Positions 45,538-54,870 are shown, counted from the first letter of the stretch. The stretch: DNA of 64,000 nucleotides from Nannocystis sp. RBIL2 (GCF_026626745.1 NZ_JAPNJW010000001.1:4820001-4884000), one strand, 5' to 3'. The notes: generated from the sequence alone by a model not told the origin. Numbers and translations are program-made.

Positions 45538-46347
45538 CTATCCGACGGCTTCGGGCTCCGCCCCTTCGAACAGCACCGCCACGCGATTGCGAACCTTCCC
45601 GAGCGGAGGCAGCTCCAGCGCCACGTAGTCCGTCCGCTCGATCATCAACTCCGGGTTCCTCCGCGCCTCGTGCATCGGCGGCAGCTTTTCCAGCTCCTCC
45701 GCGTCGAACTTGCGCACGCTCTTGCGCCGCTGCACGTACGTCCCGCGCTTGAAGAAGTCCGGATACTCGTTCCACTCGACCCCCTTCTCGCGCAGCATCG
45801 CCTGCATCTCGGCGCCGTTCTTGTTGTCGAGCTGCTTGTGACTATAATACGCCCGCGCCGCCATCGCTACCGAGTTCTTGACCGCATCGAACTCGCGCCA
45901 CAGGAACGTATTTGCCGCCTCCTCGAGCGACGGCAAGTTCCACACCCGCGCGTCGAAGTGCGGCAGCTTCTCGCCGTACTCGCCCGGCAAGAACTCCGGC
46001 AGTCTCTTATTAAAATACGCGGTCGTCAGGCTCGCCAGCACCGACACCAATTTCGAAATACGCCCGTCGAAGATGATCTGGCTGTCGAACGTCGGCGTGT
46101 ACCAGGCCAGCGTAATTTCATCGGACTGCGTGTAGCCGCATACCGCGTTGGTCTCGCGCAACAGGAATTTCACGGTCTCGATCATCAGCTGCGACAGCCG
46201 GCGATCGAACGGCCGCTCGAGCCCGTGCGTGAATTTTGAAAACGACCGACCGTCGATGCGAGCGACGATCGGCAGCAGCGGCATGCACTTCCTGCCCGCC
46301 TCTGCCATCTCGTACATCTTCATCCGGTCCCCGAGATCGTCCGTCAT
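45538..46347 (-). CDS. tRNA-His guanylyltransferase (Thg1-like protein)
   Basis: A 269-residue Thg1 superfamily enzyme, a 3'-5' nucleotide polymerase. The palm-domain metal motif is RIDGRSFSKFTHG near residue 30 and the second carboxylates are in YTQSDEITLAW near 73. A Thg1-type C-terminus follows (ARVWNLPSLEEAANTFLWRE, then KNGAEMQAMLREKGVEWNEY). In eukaryotes Thg1 adds G-1 to tRNA-His. Bacterial Thg1-like proteins, known from a few groups including myxobacteria, mainly repair 5'-truncated tRNAs, which is likely here because bacteria encode G-1. Start ATG 46347. Confidence 0.9.
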   Translation of the reverse strand: MTDDLGDRMKMYEMAEAGRKCMPLLPIVARIDGRSFSKFTHGLERPFDRRLSQLMIETVKFLLRETNAVCGYTQSDEITLAWYTPTFDSQIIFDGRISKLVSVLASLTTAYFNKRLPEFLPGEYGEKLPHFDARVWNLPSLEEAANTFLWREFDAVKNSVAMAARAYYSHKQLDNKNGAEMQAMLREKGVEWNEYPDFFKRGTYVQRRKSVRKFDAEELEKLPPMHEARRNPELMIERTDYVALELPPLGKVRNRVAVLFEGAEPEAVG

Positions 46348-46459
46348 GTCGCCTCCTGCTCAAGAGGAGGCTCGCACGGGCGACCCAGACAGTCGAGGAG
46401 GCGGCCCCGCGCGCCTGCGCGCGGACCCGCCTCAATCCACACTTCTTTAAAACTTCAGC

Positions 46460-47500
46460 TCAGGCGTTGTCGCCGAAGAGCGCGCGCAGGCCGAGCAGCG
46501 ACAGGAACGCGAAGCCGGCGCTCGCCGGGATCGTCAGCACCCACGCCAGCACGATGTTGCCGGCCACGCCCCAGCGGACCGCGGACAGGCGCTTGCTCGC
46601 GCCGACGCCCATGATGCACGCGCTGATGCAGTGCGTCGTCGACACCGGCACGCCCATCGCGCTGGCGGTGAGGATCGTCGCGGTGCCGGCCGTCTCGGCG
46701 GCGAAGCCCTGGAGCGGCGTGATGCGGATGATCTTCGCGCCCATCGTCTTGATGATGCGCTTGCCGCCCGCCATCGTGCCGAGGCCGATCGCCGCCGCGC
46801 ACGAGAACACCACCCACGTCGGCACGCCCTTGTCGACCGGCAGCATCGACTCCGGCAGGCCGGTGTAGCCGGCGGCCATGAACGACACCAGCGCGAGGGT
46901 GATGATGCCCATCGCCTTCTGGGCGTCGTTGGAGCCGTGCGAGAACGCCATCATGCAGGCCGAGATCAGCTGCAGCCGCCGTGAGCTGCGCTGGACCGTC
47001 ACCGGCTTGAACGCCCGCACGATCCACAGCAGCGCGATCATGAACAGGAACGCGATCGTGAAGCCCGCCAGCGGCGACAGCACCAGCGGGATCAGCACCT
47101 TGCCGGTCAGCGTGCCCCAGTTGAAGGCCGAGATTCCGGCGTGGGCCACCACTGCGCCGGCGAGCCCGCCGATCAGCGCGTGCGACGAGCTCGACGGGAT
47201 GCCGTACCACCACGTCAGCAGGTTCCAGATGCAGGCGCCGATCAGCGCCGCCAGCACCACCACCTGGGTGACGATCATCGGCTCGGCGAAGCCGGAGGCG
47301 ATCGTCTTGGCCACCGCGGTGCCCGTGATCGCGCCGATGAAGTTGAGGATGCCGGCGAGGATGACCGCGGTGCGGACCGGCAGCACGCCGGTCGAGACGA
47401 CTGTGGCGATCGCGTTGGCGGCGTCGTGGAAGCCGTTGATGTAGTCGAACACCAGCGCGACCACGATCACCAGGATCAGCAGCGTCAGCATGCTAACCAT
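46460..47500 (-). CDS. inorganic phosphate transporter, PiT family
   Basis: A 346-residue integral membrane protein, low-affinity phosphate/cation symporter. The duplicated family signature is visible in both halves: GFHDAANAIATVVSTGVL at the N-terminus and GSNDAQKAMGIITLAL in the middle. About nine to ten hydrophobic spans and the PSSSSHALIGGLAGAVVA loop also match. Its start overlaps the stop of the PhoU-like gene upstream by 8 bases, so it is made with that partner. Confidence 0.95.
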   Translation of the reverse strand: MVSMLTLLILVIVVALVFDYINGFHDAANAIATVVSTGVLPVRTAVILAGILNFIGAITGTAVAKTIASGFAEPMIVTQVVVLAALIGACIWNLLTWWYGIPSSSSHALIGGLAGAVVAHAGISAFNWGTLTGKVLIPLVLSPLAGFTIAFLFMIALLWIVRAFKPVTVQRSSRRLQLISACMMAFSHGSNDAQKAMGIITLALVSFMAAGYTGLPESMLPVDKGVPTWVVFSCAAAIGLGTMAGGKRIIKTMGAKIIRITPLQGFAAETAGTATILTASAMGVPVSTTHCISACIMGVGASKRLSAVRWGVAGNIVLAWVLTIPASAGFAFLSLLGLRALFGDNA

Positions 47501-48131
47501 GCTTCACCGCCAGGTTCTTGAGCCGCTCGGCCACCGTCTCGCACTTGTCGATCGCCTTCTCGAGGTCCTCCAGGACCTCCTTGTCGCGCAGCAATACCTT
47601 GGCGTCGATCGCCGGGTCGTGGAACAGCTGCCCGACGGCGTTGCGGAAGATCCGGTCGGCCTCTTTCTCGTGCTGCTTGATCACCCGGCCGACCGCGATC
47701 AGCTTGGCGTACTCGTGGCGCCGCAGCGCCGGCAGCTCGGCCTTGAGCAGCTCGGCCATCACCACCAGGATGTTCATCAGCTCGATCATCGGCGGCGACG
47801 GCTCGGGCACCGCGTACAGCTCGAAGGTGCGGCCGGTCAGGTTGATCAGGTCGACGATGTCGTCGATCGACGCCGCGAGCAGCTGGATGTCCTCGCGGTC
47901 GATCGGCGTCACGAACACTCGCGCCAGCTGCTCCTCGATCTCGTAGACGATCGCGTCCGCCTGGTGCTCGAGCTCCTGCACGGTCTCGCGCACCCGCTCG
48001 GCCGGCACGCCGCGCGCGAAGTCGGCGAGCGCACGGGCCGCCTGCTCGAGCAGCTCGCTCTGGCGCTCGATGAGCCCGTAAAACACATCCTCCCGCGGAA
48101 GGAGCCAACGAATGACGTCCTGCAGAGCCAT
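47493..48131 (-). CDS. PhoU-like DUF47 protein
   Basis: A 212-residue helical protein of the DUF47/TIGR00153 family: LLPREDVFYGLIERQSELLE at the start, QELEHQADAIVYEIEEQL, FVTPIDREDIQLLAASIDDI near 78, and HEKEADRIFRNAV near 155. These proteins usually sit directly upstream of a Pit transporter and are thought to regulate it, as PhoU does for Pst. The 8-base overlap with the transporter gene supports a joint role in phosphate homeostasis. Confidence 0.92.
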   Translation of the reverse strand: MALQDVIRWLLPREDVFYGLIERQSELLEQAARALADFARGVPAERVRETVQELEHQADAIVYEIEEQLARVFVTPIDREDIQLLAASIDDIVDLINLTGRTFELYAVPEPSPPMIELMNILVVMAELLKAELPALRRHEYAKLIAVGRVIKQHEKEADRIFRNAVGQLFHDPAIDAKVLLRDKEVLEDLEKAIDKCETVAERLKNLAVKHG

Positions 48132-48408
48132 GGTGCTTCTCCGCGCGCGAACCTAGCCGGCCTCTGCCGGCGAGTCCATCGCTTGCTCGCGCATTTTGCG
48201 CACCGGCGACGCGCCTGTAACACGTCCGTCACAGCGAGCGGGTAGAGGGCCGCCGCTGCTCGTGCACGGCGGCCCTGACGTCGCCGCGTGAGGTACCACC
48301 ACGCGGCGATCGTCTCCGAGACCGGCAGCGCCGCGAGCGCGACGCACCGGCAGCGCGCTTGTCGGCCTCGATCGTCGCGTGTACATCCGAGGACTCCGGG
48401 CCCTGGCG

Positions 48409-50046
48409 ATGCAGACCCTCGAGACGCGGTTCGAGGAGCTCAAGCGCTACATCGGCTTCACCGCCGAGGACGCCGAATATCTGCGGGCCGCGCACGAGCT
48501 GGCCGAGCCGCACTTCGAGCGGATCGCCCGCGAGTTCTACGAGCGGATCCGTCTGCACGAGGAGGCCCACGCGGTGTTCACCGGCGAGGCCCAGATCGCC
48601 CGCCTGCACCGCTCGCTGATCCGCTGGCTCGGGCGCCTGTTCGGCGGCGTCTACGACGAGGCCTACTACCAGGACATCGTCACGATCGGCCGCGTCCACG
48701 TCAAGGTCGGCCTGCCGCAGCGCTACATGTTCACCGCGATGGCGCGGATCCGCGGCTCGCTGGTGGCGATCGCCGAGGCCTCGCCGAGCGACGGCCCGCG
48801 CACCGTGGCCGCAGTGTCGCGGCTCCTCGACCTCGAGCTGGCGATCATGCTCGAGAGCTACCGCGACGACTTCGTCGCTCGCATCCAGCAGGTCGAGCGG
48901 CTCGAGAAGCAGGCGCTCGGGCGCTCGCTGGCGCGGACCGAGCACCGCTACATCAACGCGGTCGAGCTGGCGCGCGTGCTGATCCTCGGGCTCGACGTCG
49001 ACGGCTGCGTGCGCCTGTTCAACCGCGAGGCCGAGCGCGCCACCGGCCACCAGCGCGACGAGGTGCTCGGGCGCTCGTTCGTCGCGGCGCTGCACATCGA
49101 CGACCGCGGCGACGGCCTGCGCCTGCGCGAACAGTTGGCGCGCTTCGCCGAGCTCCACCGCACGAGCCCCGAGGCGCGCGCCGGCGGCGACGACGACGAG
49201 CCCCCGCTCGAGACGACCGTGCAGACCCGCAGCGGCCGCACGCGCGTGGTCCGCTGGCGCCTCACCTACGCGCCCGCGGAGGGCGACGAGGTCGCGGTGT
49301 TCGCCCTCGGCATCGACTCCACCGACGAGACTGCTTTGCTCGCCCGCACCCAGCAGCAGGAGAAGCTCGCCGCGATCGGCACCCTCGCCGCCGGCCTGGC
49401 CCACGAGATCCGCAACCCCCTCAACGGCGCGCAGCTCCACCTCACCCGCCTCGAGCGCGCGCTCCGCCGCGGCGACACCAGCCCGCGCGTGTTCGAGTCG
49501 GTGACCGTCGTCGGCGACGAGATGAAGCGCCTGGGCGCGCTCGTCACCGAGTTCCTCGAGTTCGCCCGCCCGCGTCCGCTCCGGCTCGAGTCGGTGTGCG
49601 TGCAACCACTGCTCGAGCGCGTCGCAGAGCTGGTGGCCGCGCAGGCCGGCGAGGGCCAGGTCCTCGTGCGCCTCGACGTGCCGATCGCCCCCATCGAGCT
49701 GCGGGCCGACCGCGCCAAGCTCGAGCAGGTGCTGCTCAACCTCGCCTGCAACGCGATCGAGGCGCTGGCGCCGAACGGCGGCGGCAACGTGGTCGTGCGT
49801 GCCCGTCGTCAGCCGCGCACGGTCACCCTCGAGGTCGAGGACGACGGCCCCGGCGTCGCCCCCGACACGCCGATCTTCGACGCCTTCTACTCGAGCAAGC
49901 CGCAGGGCACCGGCCTCGGCCTGTCGATCACCCATCGCATCGTCACCGACCACGGCGGCACGATCGACGTCGACAGCGCGCCCGGACGCTCGCTGTTCCG
50001 CGTGGCCCTCCCGCTCGCCCCGCTCGACAGCCCGCGGCGGCGCTGA
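48409..50046 (+). CDS. globin-coupled sensor histidine kinase
   Basis: About 545 residues, soluble. An N-terminal HemAT-like globin domain (1-165) with a likely proximal haem ligand His97 (TIGRVHVKVGLPQRYMF) would sense O2 or NO. A PAS domain follows (about 190-305), then HisKA with the phosphoacceptor His in GLAHEIRNPLNG near 331. The HATPase domain shows LACNAIEAL, DDGPGVAP and GTGLGLS. The last motif group is the NtrB-like class. ATG 48409 starts right at the globin helix; GTG 48379 would add ten residues. No response regulator is adjacent. Confidence 0.88.
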   Translation: MQTLETRFEELKRYIGFTAEDAEYLRAAHELAEPHFERIAREFYERIRLHEEAHAVFTGEAQIARLHRSLIRWLGRLFGGVYDEAYYQDIVTIGRVHVKVGLPQRYMFTAMARIRGSLVAIAEASPSDGPRTVAAVSRLLDLELAIMLESYRDDFVARIQQVERLEKQALGRSLARTEHRYINAVELARVLILGLDVDGCVRLFNREAERATGHQRDEVLGRSFVAALHIDDRGDGLRLREQLARFAELHRTSPEARAGGDDDEPPLETTVQTRSGRTRVVRWRLTYAPAEGDEVAVFALGIDSTDETALLARTQQQEKLAAIGTLAAGLAHEIRNPLNGAQLHLTRLERALRRGDTSPRVFESVTVVGDEMKRLGALVTEFLEFARPRPLRLESVCVQPLLERVAELVAAQAGEGQVLVRLDVPIAPIELRADRAKLEQVLLNLACNAIEALAPNGGGNVVVRARRQPRTVTLEVEDDGPGVAPDTPIFDAFYSSKPQGTGLGLSITHRIVTDHGGTIDVDSAPGRSLFRVALPLAPLDSPRRR

Positions 50047-50052
50047 GCCGCG

Positions 50053-50535
50053 TCACTGCGGCGGCTCGCCGTGCTTGGCCGACTGCGCGCAGTTGCGGAC
50101 GCAGGTCCAGCGATCGCCGTCGCCGAGCTGTCGATCGGCGTGACAGGCGTCGACGCAGCCCGACAGCCGGGCGAGCGATTCGTCGGTCACCGCCGGGTCG
50201 GCGGCCCGCGCCCGTCGCTTGCACCGCCTGGCGCACCGCCGCGAATCACCGCACTCGTGCAGGCAACTGGCGGCCGCGTCGAAGGCCGCGTCGACGGCCG
50301 TCGCCGCGACCTTGAAGGCCATCTCGCAGTTGCGACGGCAGCTGGCCGTGTCGCCGGCGTCGAGCCCCTGGGCCGCGCAATCGTCATAACAGGCGGACAG
50401 CCCGCCGCGGTCGCCGCTGGCGTTGTGCTTGCTCTCCTCGAGCTTCGGCGGCGACTCCTCGTGGACGTGGATCATGTCGCAGGCGGCCAGAGCGAGCAGG
50501 ACAGCGGCGGAGCGGGCGAGGATCGACATACCCAT
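50053..50535 (-). CDS. Cys-rich lipoprotein with CxxxC repeats
   Basis: A 160-residue lipoprotein: signal peptide ending LALAAC (Cys 19). The mature chain carries ten or so cysteines in repeated CxxxC pairs (CYDDC, CRRNC, CLHEC, CARRC, CVDAC, CVRNC), a spacing that forms two-helix disulphide hairpins like twin CX3C proteins. The rest is charged. Function unknown. It is convergent with the histidine kinase gene, with only six bases between the stops. ATG 50529 is an equally good start. Confidence 0.75.
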   Translation of the reverse strand: MGMSILARSAAVLLALAACDMIHVHEESPPKLEESKHNASGDRGGLSACYDDCAAQGLDAGDTASCRRNCEMAFKVAATAVDAAFDAAASCLHECGDSRRCARRCKRRARAADPAVTDESLARLSGCVDACHADRQLGDGDRWTCVRNCAQSAKHGEPPQ

Positions 50536-50548
50536 TCATGGTGAGATG

Positions 50549-50570
50549 TTCGTGGTTCCGCGACCACGAA
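50549..50570. promoter_or_regulatory. inverted repeat between divergent genes
   Basis: TTCGTGGT-TCCGCG-ACCACGAA has perfect 8-base arms. It lies 14 bases upstream of the Cys-rich lipoprotein gene and 122 bases upstream of the universal stress gene, and could be an operator for either. Confidence 0.5.
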
Positions 50571-50691
50571 ACTCCTGCGCGTCGCGACGTCACCCGATCC
50601 GAGCGTCCCCGATCGATCACACGTCGCCGCAATGTCACGACCTCGCTCCGCCGCCGCGGGTCGCGTGATAAGCTGAGCGGCAAGCCCAGCG

Positions 50692-51543
50692 ATGACATCG
50701 TCGACAGCAAGCTCATGGATCGTCGCCCTCGACCTGCGCGACCGCAGCCGCGGCGCCCTCGCGTTCGCCGGCTGGCTCGGCGCCGCCGGCGAATCGGTGG
50801 TCGGCGCCTACGTGCTCGAGGCGTGGAGTCGGCCCTACATCCGCGGCGACATCGAGGCCGACCTGCGCAGCGCGGCGGCTCGCGCGGCGCAGGCGCTCGG
50901 CTGCCGACCGCCCGAGCGGATCGTCAGCGAGGAGGCCGAGACCGCCGAGGCCGGGCTCGCACGCATGGCTTTCGGCTCGTCCGGCCTGATCGTCGGCCGC
51001 GTCGCCGCGCACCCGCGTCGCGCCCTGTCCCGCCTCGGTCCGGTCGCGCGCCGACTGCTGCGCCAGCTGCCCGCGCCGGTGGTCGTCGTCCCGCCCACGC
51101 TCGTCCGCGTCGCCGCCGGCCCGATCCTCCTCGCCACCGACCTCGGGCCCGCCAGCGACGAGGCAGTCGGGTTCGCCCGCGACCTCGCCGCTCGCCTCGG
51201 CCGCGACCTCGAGGTCGTCCACGTCGGCGAAGATTTTTACGAAGAGGACGACGAGATCCGCGACCCGGTGTGGCAGCGGGCGCGCGACGCCTACCGCGCC
51301 GAGGTCGCGCAGGACACCGAGCGCTGGGCGTCCGCGCAGGGCCTCGCGGCGGCGCCGCGACACATCCGCCACGGCGACCCGGTGCTCGAGCTCGCCGACC
51401 TCGCCGAGGCCCGCGACGCCGCCCTCGTGGTCGTCGGCTCGCGCCGCCTCGGCCTCCCAGCTCGCTTCTTCCTCAGCAGCACCGCCTCCGCCCTGGCCGG
51501 CCTCGCCGCCTGCCCCGTCGCAGTGGTCCCGCCACGCGACTGA
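50692..51543 (+). CDS. universal stress protein, tandem UspA domains
   Basis: A 283-residue cytoplasmic protein with two UspA folds. Domain 1 (about 8-140) has WIVALDLRDRSRGALAFAGWL and a degenerate nucleotide loop. Domain 2 (about 145-283) has ILLATDLGPASDEAVGFARD and the loop VVVGSRRLG-x(n)-SSTASALAGLAACPVAVVP, close to the G-2x-G-9x-G(S/T) ATP-binding motif. Stress or energy signalling is likely. It is convergent with the monooxygenase gene, with a palindrome cluster between them. Confidence 0.88.
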   Translation: MTSSTASSWIVALDLRDRSRGALAFAGWLGAAGESVVGAYVLEAWSRPYIRGDIEADLRSAAARAAQALGCRPPERIVSEEAETAEAGLARMAFGSSGLIVGRVAAHPRRALSRLGPVARRLLRQLPAPVVVVPPTLVRVAAGPILLATDLGPASDEAVGFARDLAARLGRDLEVVHVGEDFYEEDDEIRDPVWQRARDAYRAEVAQDTERWASAQGLAAAPRHIRHGDPVLELADLAEARDAALVVVGSRRLGLPARFFLSSTASALAGLAACPVAVVPPRD

Positions 51544-51544
51544 C

Positions 51545-51614
51545 GGCATGTGCCCGAGGACATGTTTTTAAAGGCATGCCCTCAGAAACATGGTCTCGAG
51601 GGCATGTCCGGAAG
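51545..51614. repeat. cluster of dispersed palindromes between convergent genes
   Basis: GGCATGTGCCCGAGGACATG, then TTTTTAAAGGCATGCCC, then AACATGGTCTCGAGGGCATGTCC. Several half-sites fill the gap between stops at 51543 and 51630. A T-rich stretch follows the first hairpin on the plus strand, making it a plausible intrinsic terminator. Confidence 0.75.
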
Positions 51615-51629
51615 TTCACACGCAACGCA

Positions 51630-53210
51630 TCAACCCGGCGGGTCGCGCAGCGCGTCGGCCAGCGCGCGGCCGAGGCTGGCCGCCGCGTGCGCCGGACCGC
51701 CGGCGAACACGTGGCGATCGGGTCGGACGATCGCCAGCGCTGCGCGGTGGCGGCGGAACCACGCCGTCAGCCGGCCGCTCGCGTCGACCACGTCGACGAG
51801 CCCCGGCTCGCTCGCGCCGGCGGCCGCACGCACGCGGACGAAGCGCGGGCGCAAGTTTTGTAGAAGGCCGTCTCGATCGACTGTTCGCGGGTCGACCTCG
51901 AGCCCGACGACCGCGAAGCCCGGCCCGAGGAGCTCGTCGGAGCGGCCGGCCTCGCCGCCGATCTGCGGGAACCAGGTGCCCTGGGCCCCGTTACGCGGCC
52001 TGCGACCGCCGGCGATGAAGCCGGTGCGGTGCAGCGGCGGCGGCTTGAACTCGAGATCGCCGATGAAGCGGCGGATCCGCGCGACCCGCTGCAGCGCGCG
52101 GAGCACCGCGTCGCGGGCGGCCGCCAGGCGCGGCGCGACAGTCAGAAACACCTGGCCCATGCGCGCGCTGAGGTCGATCATCGCCTGCGTGTGCGCCCGT
52201 CGCTCGACCTCGTAGGTCGCCAGCAGCTTCGGGTCGGCGGCCCCGGTCAGCACTGCAGCCAGCTTCCACGTCAGGTTGGCGACGTCGCGCAGGCCCGAGC
52301 ACAGCCCCTGGCCCATGAACGGCGGCATCTGGTGGGCCGCGTCGCCGAGCAGGAACACGCGGCCGACCTGCCAGCGCTCGGCCACGTGCTTGCCGAAGCG
52401 ATAGGTCACCGCGCGGGTGATGCGATAGCGGTCGGGGTCGACGAACGGGGCCACGAACCTGCGCACCGCCTCGGGCCGCTCGAGCGCTGCCGGATCTTCG
52501 CCGCGGAGGATCCTGCTCTCGATGCGGACCCCGCCGGCCGGCCCAAGGCTGACGAAGGCCGGCCGCGCCGGGTCGCACACGAAGCGGGTGTTGGCCACTC
52601 GCAGCGCCCCCGGCTCGGCGACGCCCGAGATCGCCAGCCACGGCTCGTCGCAGCGGGCGCCGTGCATCGAGACCCCGAGCAGCCGGCGGATCGTGCTGCG
52701 CGCCCCGTCGCAGCCGAGCACGTAGCGGGCGGTCAGAGTCGCGGGCCCCGTCGCCCCGCGCAGCGACAGCGTCACCGCCTCGGCGTCGGCCCGCAGCCCC
52801 GTCACCGCGCAGCCGAGGCGCAGCGACACCGTCGGGAAGCGACGCATGCCCGCGCGCAGGGTCGCCTCGAGCGTCGGCTGGTGAAAGAAGTGCAGCGGGC
52901 TGTAGCCCGAGCCGAAGTCGACGCGGCCGAACCGGATCTGCGCGAACTGTCGCCCGGCCACGCCCGTGTAGTCGACCTGGTCCGCAGTGACCATGTCCGC
53001 CAGCAGGCGGTCGACCAGGCCGATCTGCTGGTAGATCCGCAGCGCCTCGTCGTCGCAGCTGAACGCCCGCGGCTGGCCGTGCTCGCCCACCTCGCGCTCC
53101 AGCACCACGCACGACAGCCCCGCCATGCCGAGGAAGTTGGCCGCCACCGCGCCCACGGGCCCGCAACCGACGATGGCGACATCACACTCGACGGCGGGAG
53201 CTCCGGTCAT
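51630..53210 (-). CDS. FAD-dependent aromatic monooxygenase (MhpA/PHBH-like)
   Basis: A 526-residue flavoprotein hydroxylase. The FAD site GCGPVGAVAANFLGMAGL is at residues 15-32, the second flavin motif GDAAHQMPPFMGQG lies near 288, and the DG motif YVLGCDGARSTIRR near 165. A thioredoxin-like C-terminal part ends DRHVFAGGPAHAA. The plan is that of 3-(3-hydroxyphenyl)propionate hydroxylase and related polyketide-tailoring hydroxylases. No ring-cleavage or polyketide genes are nearby, so the substrate is open. ATG 53210 starts at the FAD fold. Confidence 0.9.
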   Translation of the reverse strand: MTGAPAVECDVAIVGCGPVGAVAANFLGMAGLSCVVLEREVGEHGQPRAFSCDDEALRIYQQIGLVDRLLADMVTADQVDYTGVAGRQFAQIRFGRVDFGSGYSPLHFFHQPTLEATLRAGMRRFPTVSLRLGCAVTGLRADAEAVTLSLRGATGPATLTARYVLGCDGARSTIRRLLGVSMHGARCDEPWLAISGVAEPGALRVANTRFVCDPARPAFVSLGPAGGVRIESRILRGEDPAALERPEAVRRFVAPFVDPDRYRITRAVTYRFGKHVAERWQVGRVFLLGDAAHQMPPFMGQGLCSGLRDVANLTWKLAAVLTGAADPKLLATYEVERRAHTQAMIDLSARMGQVFLTVAPRLAAARDAVLRALQRVARIRRFIGDLEFKPPPLHRTGFIAGGRRPRNGAQGTWFPQIGGEAGRSDELLGPGFAVVGLEVDPRTVDRDGLLQNLRPRFVRVRAAAGASEPGLVDVVDASGRLTAWFRRHRAALAIVRPDRHVFAGGPAHAAASLGRALADALRDPPG

Positions 53211-53452
53211 GGCGCGAGGGCGCCGCATCATCCCCGAGAACCTCGCATCCGTCGAGCCCGCAGGTTTTTCCTCACGACGGCCGACGACCGAACCGACTGT
53301 CATGATTCGTGCGGCTGCCACCAATGCCGCGAGCCCCGCATTGCCGCGACCGGCCGCCGGGCGATCTATGGTCATTGACCGCCCGTCAATCGCGCGGTTT
53401 CGCCCGCCGCGACGCCGGTGACACTCCTCGGCCCGCGCGGTGTTGCATCGCC

Positions 53453-54193
53453 ATGCTGCTCCGCCTCGCCTGCCGCCCGTGTCTCCGCTCCCGCCTCGCC
53501 GCCCTGCTGGTGCTCCCGTTCGCGCTGGTCGCCGGGGGCTGCTTCGTGGCCATCGGCGACGGCGAGCTCGCGGTCGACGAGCGCTCGCTCGCCGGCTTCG
53601 ACGCGGTCGTCAACGACAGCGCGCTCGACGTCGAGATCACCCTCGGCGAGGGCGACGAGGTGCGCGTGGTGTGCGACGCCAACCTCCTGGATCGCGTCGA
53701 GACCGTGGTCAAAAATGGGGTGCTGCGCATCGACCGGGCGGGCCTGTACGGGCTCCGCCCGCGCGCCGGCTGCCGCGTCGAGGTCGAGGTCGAGCACCTG
53801 CGCGCGGTGCAGAACAGCGGCTCCGGCGAGATCCGCACGCTCGGCGACGCCACCGAGCTGACCGAGATCCACCAGGAGGGCTCGGGCTCGATCACCGTCG
53901 AGGCGCTGGCGGTGACGCACGCCGACGTGACCTCGACCGGCTCCGGCAGCGTCCACCTGGCCGGCACGATCGGCGACGTCGCGTTCGTCAGCACCGGCTC
54001 CGGCGGCATCCATGCCCGCGAGCTGCTGGCCGAGACCGCCCAGGCCCGCAGCACCGGCTCCGGCGGCGTCGAGCTCCACGCCAGCGAGCTCGTCGACGCC
54101 GAGCTGACCGGCTCCGGCGACATTCACGTGTGGGGCTCGCCCGACGACCGCCACACCCACACCACCGGCTCCGGCCGGGTCGTCTTCCACTGA
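53453..54193 (+). CDS. DUF2807 (GIN-type) lipoprotein
   Basis: A 246-residue lipoprotein: signal peptide ending ALVAGGC (Cys 30). The mature part is a right-handed beta-helix-like domain of the DUF2807 head-GIN type, with FDAVVNDSALDVEITLGEG and short repeating turns STGSGSVHLAG, STGSGGIHARE and STGSGGVELHA. These domains occur in secreted bacterial proteins of unknown role. It ends one base before the convergent sigma-factor gene stop. Confidence 0.85.
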   Translation: MLLRLACRPCLRSRLAALLVLPFALVAGGCFVAIGDGELAVDERSLAGFDAVVNDSALDVEITLGEGDEVRVVCDANLLDRVETVVKNGVLRIDRAGLYGLRPRAGCRVEVEVEHLRAVQNSGSGEIRTLGDATELTEIHQEGSGSITVEALAVTHADVTSTGSGSVHLAGTIGDVAFVSTGSGGIHARELLAETAQARSTGSGGVELHASELVDAELTGSGDIHVWGSPDDRHTHTTGSGRVVFH

Positions 54194-54194
54194 C

Positions 54195-54863
54195 TCACAG
54201 CTTCTTCGGGTTCTTGTCGTCGACGTGCTGGCGGATCTCCCGCATCCACGCGTCGAAGTCGGCGTCCTGCAGCACCTGCCCGGGCTGCACCCGCGCCCAC
54301 TCGCGCCGCAGCGCCTCTTTGGCCACGCGCAGGCGCCCGGCCACCGTCTCGCGCGACTTCAGCTTGAGCACCTCCTGGATCTCCGGCTCCGTGAGGTCGG
54401 CCCAGTAGCGCAGCTCGAGCACCGTCTGGGCGTTGATGGTGAGCCGCCGCAGACACTCGAACAGCATGCGCGCCTGCTGGTTGGCGAACACGTACGAGGA
54501 CATCGCCGGCAGGCCGGTGTCGACGACTGCGTGCACCTCCGGGTCGAACGACTCGAAGTCCTTGCGCTTGCGCTCCTGCAGGTGGCGACAGAGGACGCGA
54601 TAGGCGATCGCGAACAGGTAGCCGCGGAAGCTGCACTCGCCGCGGAAGTTCTGCCGCGACTTGATGCACTCGAGGAAGGTCCGGTTGGTGAGGTCCTGGT
54701 AGTGCGACTCGTCCTTGCTGAGGAAGAACCGCCGCAGCCGGGCGTAGTGGCGCTTGGCCAGGACGTTGCCGGCGCGCAGATCGCCGGCGCACCAGGCGTC
54801 GAAGAGGGGGCGGTCGTCGTCGGCCACGGGGGTTCGGGTCTCGGGTGTCGTCGTTGCGAGCAT
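54195..54863 (-). CDS. ECF-type RNA polymerase sigma factor
   Basis: A 222-residue sigma-70 family protein. Region 2 is recognisable (LAKRHYARLRRFFLSK, YQDLTNRTFLECI, FRGYLFAIAYRVLCRHL), and region 4 carries LRRLTINAQTVLELRYWADLTEPEIQEVLKL with the helix SRETVAGRLRVAKEALRR. A charged tail of about 30 residues follows. It lies downstream of a kinase gene and a small-protein gene on the same strand, probably one operon. Its ribosome binding site is buried in a perfect hairpin (54871-54900), so translation may be conditional. Confidence 0.9.
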   Translation of the reverse strand: MLATTTPETRTPVADDDRPLFDAWCAGDLRAGNVLAKRHYARLRRFFLSKDESHYQDLTNRTFLECIKSRQNFRGECSFRGYLFAIAYRVLCRHLQERKRKDFESFDPEVHAVVDTGLPAMSSYVFANQQARMLFECLRRLTINAQTVLELRYWADLTEPEIQEVLKLKSRETVAGRLRVAKEALRREWARVQPGQVLQDADFDAWMREIRQHVDDKNPKKL

Positions 54864-54870
54864 CGCGCAG

